NCBI GenBank assembly: GCA_050115555.1
Contig: JASFQI010000135.1
Location: 1 to 11,844, forward strand
Reading direction: 5' to 3'
Source of the DNA: JASFQI01 sp050115555
Lineage (GTDB): Bacteria > Desulfobacterota > DSM-4660 > Desulfatiglandales > HGW-15
DNA: 11,844 nucleotides
In this document: piece by piece, positions 5,887 through 11,844 of the stretch
How the letters are laid out: every line of letters starts with the position of its first letter
Position numbering within the stretch: the stretch's first letter is position 1
Notes under the pieces: generated by a model
Databases searched by the model: none
Seen by the model: only the letters and a program-made list of their open reading frames with translations
Told to the model about the DNA's origin: nothing
Position numbers and translations under genes: made by a program

Positions 5887-8238
5887 CTACTCGGCAAAAT
5901 CCATGTCGAACTGGCTGAACTGGCCGCTCTTGGCCTTGGTGGGCTCGGGGACGTATTTTTGAGGTTCGCTCCCTTCCTTGTAGGCCTGAAACACCGTCTT
6001 CTCAGAGTGTGCACTGGCTAGAAGACCTTCCTTGGCATCGATCTTGGCAAAGACCACGCCCTGAGGCACCTGAAAGTCCTTCACCGGGGTTCCTTCCAGC
6101 ACACTCTGCATGAACTGGAGCCAGATCGGACTCGCTGCCCTGGAACCGGTCTCCCCCCGCCCCATGGGGATACGGTCATCGTACCCGACCCAGACGCCGG
6201 TCACCAGCCCGGGCGTGAATCCCATGAACCAGGCGTCCCGAAGATCGTTCGTGGTTCCGGTCTTTCCAGCAGCCGGCCGTTTCAATGCCTTGATTCGCCA
6301 TCCGGTTCCCTCGCGCACGACCCCCTGAAGAAGGTTGGTCATGACAAAGGCCGTCTGCTGCGATATGGCGCGGGTCAGGTGCGGCTGGTTCTCCTCGAGC
6401 ACATTCCCTTCACGGTCTTCAACCCGTTCGATGGCATACGGGTGAGGCATCATGCCGCCGTTTTCGAAGACGGCATAAGCGCGCGTGAGTTCAAGGAGTG
6501 AAAGCCCGGACGAGCCCAGGGCCAGGGAAAGGTTGGGGCTCAACTCCGACTCGATTCCAAGCCCCCTCGCGTACTCAATCGCGGTGGACACGCCCAGCCG
6601 TTTCAGGATTTTGATCGTGATGACGTTCATGGACTTGATCAGGCCCGTACGAAGGAGCGTGCGTCCACTGAAGGTCTTCTTGTAGTTCTCCGGCCGCCAG
6701 AGCTTATCTTTCTGCTGCATGGAAGCCACATAGGGTGCATCCAGAATCACGGTGGACGGCGACATGCCGTTGTCCAGGGCCGCGGCGTAGATCAGGGGTT
6801 TGAAGGCGGAGCCGGGTTGCCGCCTGGCCTGGACGGCCCGATTGAACTGGCTCTTCTGGTAGTCCCTTCCGCCCACCATGGCGAGAACCCTACCGGTGTT
6901 AGACTCCAGGCAGAGGATCGATCCCTGGACCTCCGGCTCCTGCTCCAATGAAACCACCCAGGAATGCGGCGCTTCCGCGGTTTCCTCCATGCGGACCAGA
7001 ATCACGTCGCCCTTTTTCAGCACGGTGCCGGGTCGTTTCACTTTGACATAGGCATAATGTACGTGTGGATCGGGTTTTCTCGCCCACGTCATGCGCTCGA
7101 GCGGCAGCACGCCCGTCTCATCGCCGAGACCCACGAGGGTCCTTTTCTCCTCGTCGTCCACCTCGAGGACTACAGCCTGTACGATTCGTCCCTTCGCCGC
7201 AGGATCGTCGGCAAAAACCTCGGCCGCTTCCTTTCGAAAGGCCTCGATCTCTTCTTCAGCGAGCGAACGAATCGGGCCCCTGTACCCCTCCCGCTTGTCC
7301 AGGTCCCTCAAGCCCTGCTCGAGTGCCACCTGGCCCTTGCGCTGCATGTCAAGGTCCACCGTGGTCATCACACGCAGGCCGCCCCGATACAGGGCCTCCC
7401 GGCCGTAGGTCTCCTCCAGATACTTACGAATGTGCTCTGTGAAGTAGGGGGCCTTTGCAAAAGGATTTTCCTTGTCCTCATCCAGGGTCAATTGCTGGGC
7501 AAAGGCCTGATTCGCCTCCTCACGGCTGATGTAGGCTTCCTCAACCATTCGCTCCAGGACGTATCGCTGTCGCTCCTTGGCGCGGGCGAAGTTGCTGAAG
7601 GCGGAGTAGCGGCTAGGGGCCTGAGGCAGCCCTGCGAGCAGGGCGCATTCGGCCAGAGTGAGTTCAGAGGCAGGCTTTCCGAAGTAGGTCCTCGCCGCCG
7701 CTTCCACACCATAGGCACCGTGCCCGAGATAGATCTGGTTCAGGTAGAGAAAAAGGATGCGCTCCTTGGAAAAAGTTTTTTCGATCTGGAGCGAGAGCAG
7801 GGCCTCCCGGGCCTTTCGGCGATAGGTCTTCTCCGGGTTCTTGAGCAGCAGTGAGCGGGTGACCTGCTGGGTGATCGTGCTGCCCCCCTGGGCAATCTTA
7901 CCGGCCTGGATGTTTTTGATGAATGCTCTGAAAATACTGTAAAAATCAACCCCTTTGTGTTCATAGAAGCGATCGTCCTCTGCGGAGACAAAGGCCTGGA
8001 TCAGGTGGCGGGGCATACGTTCCAGTGGAATGACGATCCGCTTTTCATCCCAGAACCGCCCGATCACCTCACCCTTGGAACCGACGATCTCCGAGATAAT
8101 CGGGGGGTGGTAGTCTTTGAGCGATCCAATGTAGGGGAGATTGCTCGACCACATGTACCAGAAATGAGCGCCGACACCTCCGATCGCCAGGAGGATAAGG
8201 ATAAAAAGCCCAAGCGTTACTTTGAGCCAGCGACCCAT
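5887..8238 (-). CDS. mrcA: Penicillin-binding protein 1A, bifunctional glycosyltransferase/transpeptidase
   Basis: Class A PBP of 783 residues that polymerises lipid II into glycan strands and cross-links the peptides, anchored in the inner membrane and acting in the periplasm. A single membrane helix spans about 6-26. The GT51 domain (about 45-215) has SAEDDRFYEHKGVD, with catalytic Glu87, plus GGSTITQQ (118-125) and YLNQIYLGHGAYGVEAA (165-181). A linker with an OB-like insert fills about 300-435. The transpeptidase has all three motifs: SAFK (Ser477, Lys480), SMN (536-538) and KTG (659-661). The start is set at the ATG at 8238, which has AAGGAG 8 bases upstream; the GTG at 8247 would overlap that ribosome site. 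The C-terminal tail (about 740-783) is polar. The gene symbol (synonym ponA) rests on family resemblance. It faces the same way as comM but probably has its own promoter. Confidence 0.96.
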   Translation of the reverse strand: MGRWLKVTLGLFILILLAIGGVGAHFWYMWSSNLPYIGSLKDYHPPIISEIVGSKGEVIGRFWDEKRIVIPLERMPRHLIQAFVSAEDDRFYEHKGVDFYSIFRAFIKNIQAGKIAQGGSTITQQVTRSLLLKNPEKTYRRKAREALLSLQIEKTFSKERILFLYLNQIYLGHGAYGVEAAARTYFGKPASELTLAECALLAGLPQAPSRYSAFSNFARAKERQRYVLERMVEEAYISREEANQAFAQQLTLDEDKENPFAKAPYFTEHIRKYLEETYGREALYRGGLRVMTTVDLDMQRKGQVALEQGLRDLDKREGYRGPIRSLAEEEIEAFRKEAAEVFADDPAAKGRIVQAVVLEVDDEEKRTLVGLGDETGVLPLERMTWARKPDPHVHYAYVKVKRPGTVLKKGDVILVRMEETAEAPHSWVVSLEQEPEVQGSILCLESNTGRVLAMVGGRDYQKSQFNRAVQARRQPGSAFKPLIYAAALDNGMSPSTVILDAPYVASMQQKDKLWRPENYKKTFSGRTLLRTGLIKSMNVITIKILKRLGVSTAIEYARGLGIESELSPNLSLALGSSGLSLLELTRAYAVFENGGMMPHPYAIERVEDREGNVLEENQPHLTRAISQQTAFVMTNLLQGVVREGTGWRIKALKRPAAGKTGTTNDLRDAWFMGFTPGLVTGVWVGYDDRIPMGRGETGSRAASPIWLQFMQSVLEGTPVKDFQVPQGVVFAKIDAKEGLLASAHSEKTVFQAYKEGSEPQKYVPEPTKAKSGQFSQFDMDFAE

Positions 8239-8303
8239 ACTCGGCACTCCTTTTGGAATGGATAACAGCTTTCGTCTCGGAGAGGCCCCCGCTGAAACTG
8301 ATT

Positions 8304-8332
8304 ACTATGACACAACCCCTTTATCATGTAAA
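8304..8332 (-). promoter_or_regulatory. Candidate promoter for the PBP1A gene
   Basis: On the minus strand, TTTACA (complement of 8327-8332) is followed after exactly 17 bases by CATAGT (complement of 8304-8309), matching sigma-70 boxes at five and four positions. It would start transcription about 60 bases before the PBP1A ATG, so PBP1A need not depend on read-through from comM. Confidence 0.4.
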
Positions 8333-8401
8333 GCCTGGGTCTGTTGCCTTCAAGAACCGTCTGCTGAAATCATCCAAATCGAAAAAGAGAACGCTGAGGA
8401 A

Positions 8402-8431
8402 GGAATCGCATTCGATAACGATAGCGATTCC
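8402..8431 (-). other. Strong hairpin between comM and the PBP1A gene
   Basis: GGAATCGC (8402-8409) pairs perfectly with GCGATTCC (8424-8431); after two mismatches a further TCG/CGA stem closes on an ATAA loop. It begins 14 bases after the comM stop codon. In the comM direction it is preceded by a T-run (GATTTTTTCG) but not followed by one, so it is not a standard intrinsic terminator. It may be a factor-assisted terminator or protect the 3' end of the comM message. Confidence 0.5.
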
Positions 8432-8445
8432 GAAAAAATCAACTC

Positions 8446-9975
8446 TCATCGAAACGGCAGGCGGTCCATGGCCCGGTACTGGATCGCCTCGGCCAGGTGA
8501 TCGGCTTGAACGCGGGGACTCGCAGCAATGTCCGCCACGGTCCGTGCCACCTTGAGAATACGCGCATAGGCCCGCGCGCTCAGACCGAACCGGTTCACGG
8601 CTCTCTCCAGGATCCGCCGGCCTTCCTCATCCAGTGCGCAGTTCTCCTGCAATTGACGCGGCCCCATATCCGCGTTGGTGCGAACGGCTTCCCGCCGAAA
8701 CCGTTCGGCCTGCGCTGCTCGGGCCGTGAGAACCCCTTCGAGCATCTCTTCGGAGGAGCGCCCCGGCCTTTCGCCGCTCAAATCCTTATACGGCACCGGA
8801 GGGACTTCCAAGTGGATGTCGATGCGATCCAGGAGCGGGCCGGAGATGCGTGAACGGTAGCGGTGCACCTGATCGGGCGTGCACGTGCACTCCCGGCGTG
8901 GATCGCCCAGATGCCCGCAGGGGCATGGGTTCATGGCCGCCACCAGCATGAAATTTGCCGGATAGACGACGCTGGCCTGGGCCCTTGCAATGGTCACGGA
9001 GCCCTCCTCCATGGGTTGGCGCATCACTTCGAGCACGTGCCGACGGAATTCCGGAAGCTCATCCAGGAACAGGACCCCGTTATGGGCCAGGCTTACCTCG
9101 CCGGGCTTGGGATGACGCCCGCCGCCGATAAGACCGGCATCCGAAATCGTGTGATGGGGTGCCCGAAAGGGTCGTGTGGTGATCAATGCGCAGCCCTCGG
9201 GCAAAAGACCGCACACACTGTACACCTTGGAGGTCTCCAGGGCTTCCGAGACATCCAAGTCAGGCAGAATCCCTCGAAACCTGTGCGCCAGCATGGTCTT
9301 CCCGGTCCCGGGAGGCCCCATCATGAGGAGGTGATGACCACCCGCCGCAGCCACCTCCAGAGCCCTCTTCACGTTCTCCTGCCCCCGAACGTCCCGGAAG
9401 TCATCACACGGCTTCCGCGTTTCGAAAAGGGCGGGAACATCGACATCCCACGGCCTGGCCTCCCTGCGGCCGGCCAGAATCTCCACCACGGCGGGGAGCG
9501 TTGTGGCTGCATACACCGGAAAGCCGTCCACAACCGCTGCCTCGGGGGCATTGGCTTCGGGAACGAAGATGCCTTTGAGCCCGGCTTCCCGCGCAGCCAG
9601 GGCCAGGGAAAGGGCTCCCTGAATCGGACGAATCACACCGTCCAGGGAGAGCTCCCCCACGATGAGATAATCCGCAAGGGGCGCTCGGGGCAGCAGCCTG
9701 TTGGCCGCCAGAATCCCCAGGGCCATGGGGAGATCGAAACCGGTTCCCTCTTTTTTCACATCCGCGGGGGCGAGGTTGACCGTGATGCGATCGGATGGAA
9801 ATTCGTATCCTGCGTTTCGGATGGAGGTCTTGACCCGGTCCTTGCTCTCCCGTACGGCTCCTTCGGCAAGGCCCACGGTGGAGAAAGAGGGAAGCCCGCT
9901 GGCGATGTCCACCTCCACATCCACCACAAAGGCCTCGATCCCGATGACGGCCCCGCTCAGAACCCGGGCCAGCAT
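8446..9975 (-). CDS. comM: ComM/YifB-family Mg-chelatase-like AAA+ ATPase
   Basis: A 509-residue protein of the YifB/ComM family. ComM is a hexameric AAA+ helicase that promotes branch migration when incoming DNA is integrated during natural transformation; many non-competent bacteria also carry it, so a general recombination role is possible. The N-terminal Lon-protease-like (ChlI) domain covers about 20-165. The AAA+ core begins near 190 with Walker A GPPGTGKT (220-227), Walker B VLFLDE (301-306) and LLDRIDIHLE (381-390). Four cysteines in CPCGHLGDPRRECTC (351-365) look like a metal-binding cluster typical of the family. The C-terminal lid domain (about 410-509) contains RFGLSARAYARILKVART. 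The start at 9975 gives the standard MLARVLSGAVIGIEA opening, although no clear ribosome site precedes it. It diverges from rpoZ across a 135-bp control region. Confidence 0.95.
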   Translation of the reverse strand: MLARVLSGAVIGIEAFVVDVEVDIASGLPSFSTVGLAEGAVRESKDRVKTSIRNAGYEFPSDRITVNLAPADVKKEGTGFDLPMALGILAANRLLPRAPLADYLIVGELSLDGVIRPIQGALSLALAAREAGLKGIFVPEANAPEAAVVDGFPVYAATTLPAVVEILAGRREARPWDVDVPALFETRKPCDDFRDVRGQENVKRALEVAAAGGHHLLMMGPPGTGKTMLAHRFRGILPDLDVSEALETSKVYSVCGLLPEGCALITTRPFRAPHHTISDAGLIGGGRHPKPGEVSLAHNGVLFLDELPEFRRHVLEVMRQPMEEGSVTIARAQASVVYPANFMLVAAMNPCPCGHLGDPRRECTCTPDQVHRYRSRISGPLLDRIDIHLEVPPVPYKDLSGERPGRSSEEMLEGVLTARAAQAERFRREAVRTNADMGPRQLQENCALDEEGRRILERAVNRFGLSARAYARILKVARTVADIAASPRVQADHLAEAIQYRAMDRLPFR

Positions 9976-10017
9976 GGGAAGGACCGATTCGGAATGGCGA
10001 ATAGATAAGAATTCTTC

Positions 10018-10046
10018 TTTACAAGCATGATTGGATATGGTATTAA
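10018..10046 (+). promoter_or_regulatory. Sigma-70-type promoter for rpoZ
   Basis: TTTACA (10018-10023) and TATTAA (10041-10046) are 17 bases apart, in an AT-rich gap between divergent comM and rpoZ. Transcription would start about 58 bases before the rpoZ ATG. A perfect 10-bp palindrome, AAGAATTCTT (10007-10016), abuts the -35 box and could be a regulator site or chance. Confidence 0.5.
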
Positions 10047-10110
10047 TTTCAGTTTATTTTATACCCCTTCCGGGGCACATCGACACGATCAGACCAGGAG
10101 AGAGAGCTCT

Positions 10111-10428
10111 ATGGCTCGAATTACAGTAGAAGACTGCTTAGAAAAAGTAAACAACCGTTTTGCATTGATCCACATGGCGGCGAAGCGGGTGAGACAGCTG
10201 CGCAAAGGAGCGGAGCCCACACTGACATCCAAGAACAAGGATGTGGTGGTCGCACTTCGGGAGATCGCTGCGGGGAGCGTGGCCAAGGCCGAATCATCGG
10301 AAACGGAGGCCCTACCCGAAGCCCGCCCGGATACGCTTGCAGAGGATTTACTGGCCGAAGGCATCGCCGAGGCCGAGCAGGTCCGAGCCGATGCATCGGA
10401 GGAACCTCCTGCGAAAGACGAGGGCTGA
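10111..10428 (+). CDS. rpoZ: DNA-directed RNA polymerase omega subunit
   Basis: A 105-residue omega subunit, which helps assemble RNA polymerase by clamping the beta-prime C-terminus and forms part of ppGpp site 1. The N-terminal half is the conserved domain: MARITVEDCLEKVNNRFALI, then HMAAKRVRQL and the segment to DVVVALREIAAG (45-56). The second half (about 60-105) is a low-complexity Ala/Glu-rich acidic tail, longer than in some omegas and of unknown use. The ATG at 10111 is preferred because the family begins MARxTVEDC and AGGAGAGAGAG precedes it; an in-frame ATG at 10027 would add 28 residues translated from the promoter region. dnaJ follows 136 bases later on the same strand. Confidence 0.95.
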   Translation: MARITVEDCLEKVNNRFALIHMAAKRVRQLRKGAEPTLTSKNKDVVVALREIAAGSVAKAESSETEALPEARPDTLAEDLLAEGIAEAEQVRADASEEPPAKDEG

Positions 10429-10438
10429 GATTCGTCTC

Positions 10439-10466
10439 CATTCCCGCTTCAGCGGTGCGAGGAATG
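10439..10466 (+). other. Nested hairpin just after rpoZ
   Basis: CATTCC (10439-10444) pairs with GGAATG (10461-10466) and encloses CGC/GCG (10445-10447 with 10452-10454) around a TTCA loop. It starts 10 bases after the rpoZ stop. No U-run follows, so it is a weak terminator candidate or a message-stabilising structure. Confidence 0.3.
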
Positions 10467-10480
10467 CACGGGTAAATCAC

Positions 10481-10505
10481 TTTCAAAACGCCTCCGTTGC
10501 CCTAT
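10481..10505 (+). promoter_or_regulatory. Weak heat-shock (sigma-32-like) promoter candidate for dnaJ
   Basis: TTTCAA (10481-10486) and CCCTAT (10500-10505) are separated by 13 bases; the sigma-32 pattern is TTGAAA with CCCCAT at about this spacing, so the boxes match at four and five positions. Its place about 60 bases ahead of a chaperone gene makes it worth noting. No CIRCE-type inverted repeat was seen. Chance is a real alternative. Confidence 0.22.
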
Positions 10506-10564
10506 GCCGGGAGAAACCCAGAGGGATCGGGGCCACCCCTGGAGCCAAGCGGAACTGAGGGCTG

Positions 10565-11674
10565 ATGCAGAAAAGAGATTACTATGAAGTCCTGGGCGTT
10601 TCGAGAAACGCCGGGGAAGATGAAATCAAGAAGGCCTATCGAAAGCTGGCCATGAAGTACCACCCGGACAAGAATCCGGGAAACAAGGAAGCGGAAGATC
10701 GTTTCAAGGAAGCGGCCGAAGCATACGAGGTCCTGCACGACCGGGAAAAACGCCAGATTTACGATCGATTCGGGCATGAAGGTCTTCAGGGAACGGGATT
10801 CCAGGGCTTCAGCGGGTTTGAGGATATTTTTTCAAGCTTCGGGGACATCTTCGAGGACTTCTTCGGTTTCGGTGGGGGTCGAAGACGTGGCAGAAGCCGA
10901 GCCAGGTCGGGCAACAGCCTGCGTTACGATCTCGAGATCTCCCTGGAGGAGGCGTTCAACGGCAAAGAACAAGAGATCGTCTTCCAAAAAGAGGAGACCT
11001 GCGATCAGTGCTTCGGCTCCGGCGCCAAGCCCGGGACCGAGCCCCAGGTCTGCCCGACGTGCCAGGGACGCGGGCAGGTGGTTCGAAGCCAGGGGTTTTT
11101 CCAAATCAGCACCACCTGTCCCTCGTGCCACGGTGAAGGTCGACTGATCACCGAACCCTGCGATGCGTGCAGGGGGCTGGGGAGGGTGAGCACGGAAAAG
11201 CATATCACGCTGAAGATTCCGCCCGGTGTGGATCATGGCTCCCAGCTCCGGTTGCGCGGTGAAGGAGAGCCCGGAGAGCACGGTGGTCCGCCCGGCGATC
11301 TCTTCGTAGTCATTCATGTCAAGAAACACGCGTTCTTTACGCGCGAAGGAGAGCACCTCTTCTGTGAAATACCGCTCTCCGTCACGCAGGCGATTCTCGG
11401 GGACGCTGTGATGATCCCGGTCCTGGATGAATCCGGAGAAGAGGAACTGGAGATACCCAAAGGAACCCAGCCCGGAGAGATGCTCACCCTACCCGGTTAC
11501 GGCATGCCGGGGCTCCGGGGTCGGAACCGTGGAGATCTCTTCGTGAAGGTGAACGTGAAGATTCCGAAGCGCATCAACCAGAAACAGAAGGAACTCCTTC
11601 AGGAGTTTGCCGCCCTGGAAGGAGAAAAAGTAACCCAGAAGGCAAAAAATTTTTGGAAGAAGATCACCCAGTGA
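10565..11674 (+). CDS. dnaJ: Chaperone DnaJ (type A Hsp40)
   Basis: A full-length 369-residue DnaJ, the co-chaperone that delivers unfolded clients to DnaK and stimulates its ATPase in the cytosol. The J domain (about 4-70) carries the essential HPD at 33-35. A Gly/Phe region follows (about 70-106, with GFSGFEDIFSSFGDIFEDFFGFGGG), then a basic patch RRRGRSRARS (107-116). Four CxxCxGxG zinc motifs are intact at 146-153, 163-170, 185-192 and 199-206, followed by the two beta-sandwich client domains. The start is the ATG at 10565; the ribosome site is modest (GGAACTGAGGG). dnaK and grpE are not in this window. It sits between rpoZ and a DksA-like gene, probably co-transcribed at least in part. 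Confidence 0.97.
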   Translation: MQKRDYYEVLGVSRNAGEDEIKKAYRKLAMKYHPDKNPGNKEAEDRFKEAAEAYEVLHDREKRQIYDRFGHEGLQGTGFQGFSGFEDIFSSFGDIFEDFFGFGGGRRRGRSRARSGNSLRYDLEISLEEAFNGKEQEIVFQKEETCDQCFGSGAKPGTEPQVCPTCQGRGQVVRSQGFFQISTTCPSCHGEGRLITEPCDACRGLGRVSTEKHITLKIPPGVDHGSQLRLRGEGEPGEHGGPPGDLFVVIHVKKHAFFTREGEHLFCEIPLSVTQAILGDAVMIPVLDESGEEELEIPKGTQPGEMLTLPGYGMPGLRGRNRGDLFVKVNVKIPKRINQKQKELLQEFAALEGEKVTQKAKNFWKKITQ

Positions 11675-11782
11675 TCCCGTATTTCCCAACGGCATGCCCC
11701 CTCTGTACGACCGCGGGAACCGCCTGAATGGTAAAAAGCGGGGGCGGGAAATCAGACGATCCGAAGTGATGATTACGGGCCC

Positions 11783-11844
11783 ATGATGAACAAAAAGAGA
11801 CTTGAATCCTTTAGAAAGCTTCTGAACGAGCGACTGGACGAACT
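11783..11844 (+). CDS. DksA/TraR-family zinc-finger regulator, N-terminus only
   Basis: Only 20 codons and two bases are visible before the window ends. The start MMNKKRLESFRKLLNERLDE is a charged amphipathic helix with the K-x-x-LE-x-F-R-x-LLNERL pattern typical of short DksA/TraR proteins in Desulfobacterota. Such proteins insert a coiled coil into the RNA polymerase secondary channel and, with ppGpp, retune promoters. The coiled-coil tip acidic residues and the zinc finger are outside the window, so this rests on the first helix alone. Two adjacent ATGs (11783 and 11786) compete for the start, and neither has a strong ribosome site. It lies 108 bases after dnaJ on the same strand. Confidence 0.65.
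   Translation, partial: MMNKKRLESFRKLLNERLDE

Noticed and set aside
6964..7854. Open frame of 296 codons on the plus strand opposite the PBP1A gene
   Set aside because: It lies wholly within the penicillin-binding protein, has no family features and no ribosome site of note.
8253..8555. Small basic protein on the plus strand across the comM-PBP1A gap
   Set aside because: It runs into comM antisense, spans the hairpin at 8402-8431 and has no ribosome site; the Lys-rich start is probably chance in an AT-richer gap.
8863..10008. Open frame of 381 codons on the plus strand opposite comM
   Set aside because: The translation is His/Gly/Pro-rich without motifs, while the opposite strand encodes Walker A, Walker B and the cysteine cluster of ComM.
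10467..10564. Possible tRNA, SRP RNA or riboswitch in the rpoZ-dnaJ gap
   Set aside because: I looked for acceptor and T-arm pairing, the SRP GGAAG core and cobalamin or SAM box motifs and found none; only short stems such as GGGG/CCCC are present.
11675..11782. Terminator or promoter between dnaJ and the DksA-like gene
   Set aside because: No stem longer than 4-5 bp followed by a U-run, and no pair of sigma boxes at acceptable spacing, could be found.
1..11844. CRISPR array, insertion sequence, phage or toxin-antitoxin module
   Set aside because: No regularly spaced repeats, transposase or integrase motifs, terminal inverted repeats or small toxin-like gene pairs were seen; all coding space is taken by housekeeping genes.

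Overview
The window looks like a stretch of ordinary chromosome from a GC-rich, Gram-negative anaerobe of the Desulfobacterota (old Deltaproteobacteria), possibly the Syntrophobacter side. This is inferred from tandem thiolases, the style of the PBP1A and ComM proteins, and a 3' DksA/TraR-type start resembling those of sulfate and metal reducers. No rRNA, tRNA or phylogenetic marker that would fix the lineage was seen, so the assignment is tentative. There are no transposase, integrase, phage or CRISPR signatures, and all eight genes are housekeeping or metabolic.

Layout. Positions 1-2176 (minus strand): two tandem thiolases, the second in transcription order running off the left edge. Positions 2177-2551: a divergent control region with a good promoter for the thiolases, a near-consensus -35 box facing the other way, and a pair of related hairpin-forming repeat units. 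Positions 2552-3874 (plus): a class I/II PLP aminotransferase. Positions 4008-5858 (plus): a soluble sensor kinase with two GAF-like regions and no response regulator beside it. Positions 5887-9975 (minus): a bifunctional class A penicillin-binding protein (PBP1A) and, upstream of it, a ComM/YifB AAA+ protein. Positions 10111-11844 (plus): rpoZ (RNA polymerase omega), dnaJ, and the first 20 codons of a DksA/TraR-family gene.

How the genes fit together. The thiolases probably make or split acyl-CoA in fatty-acid or ketoacyl-CoA metabolism. The kinase and the PBP1A gene are convergent, with only 28 bp between their stop codons, and are unlikely to be co-regulated. comM and the PBP1A gene face the same way but are separated by 207 bp that hold a plausible PBP1A promoter and a strong hairpin, so they are probably separate units. 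The rpoZ-dnaJ-dksA-like cluster joins two RNA polymerase accessory factors tied to ppGpp control with a chaperone.

I did not find a convincing new multi-gene system. The most unusual items are a roughly 35-residue in-frame insertion in one thiolase, the repeat pair in the aminotransferase leader, the orphan kinase with a shortened ATP lid, and the rpoZ/dksA-like proximity.
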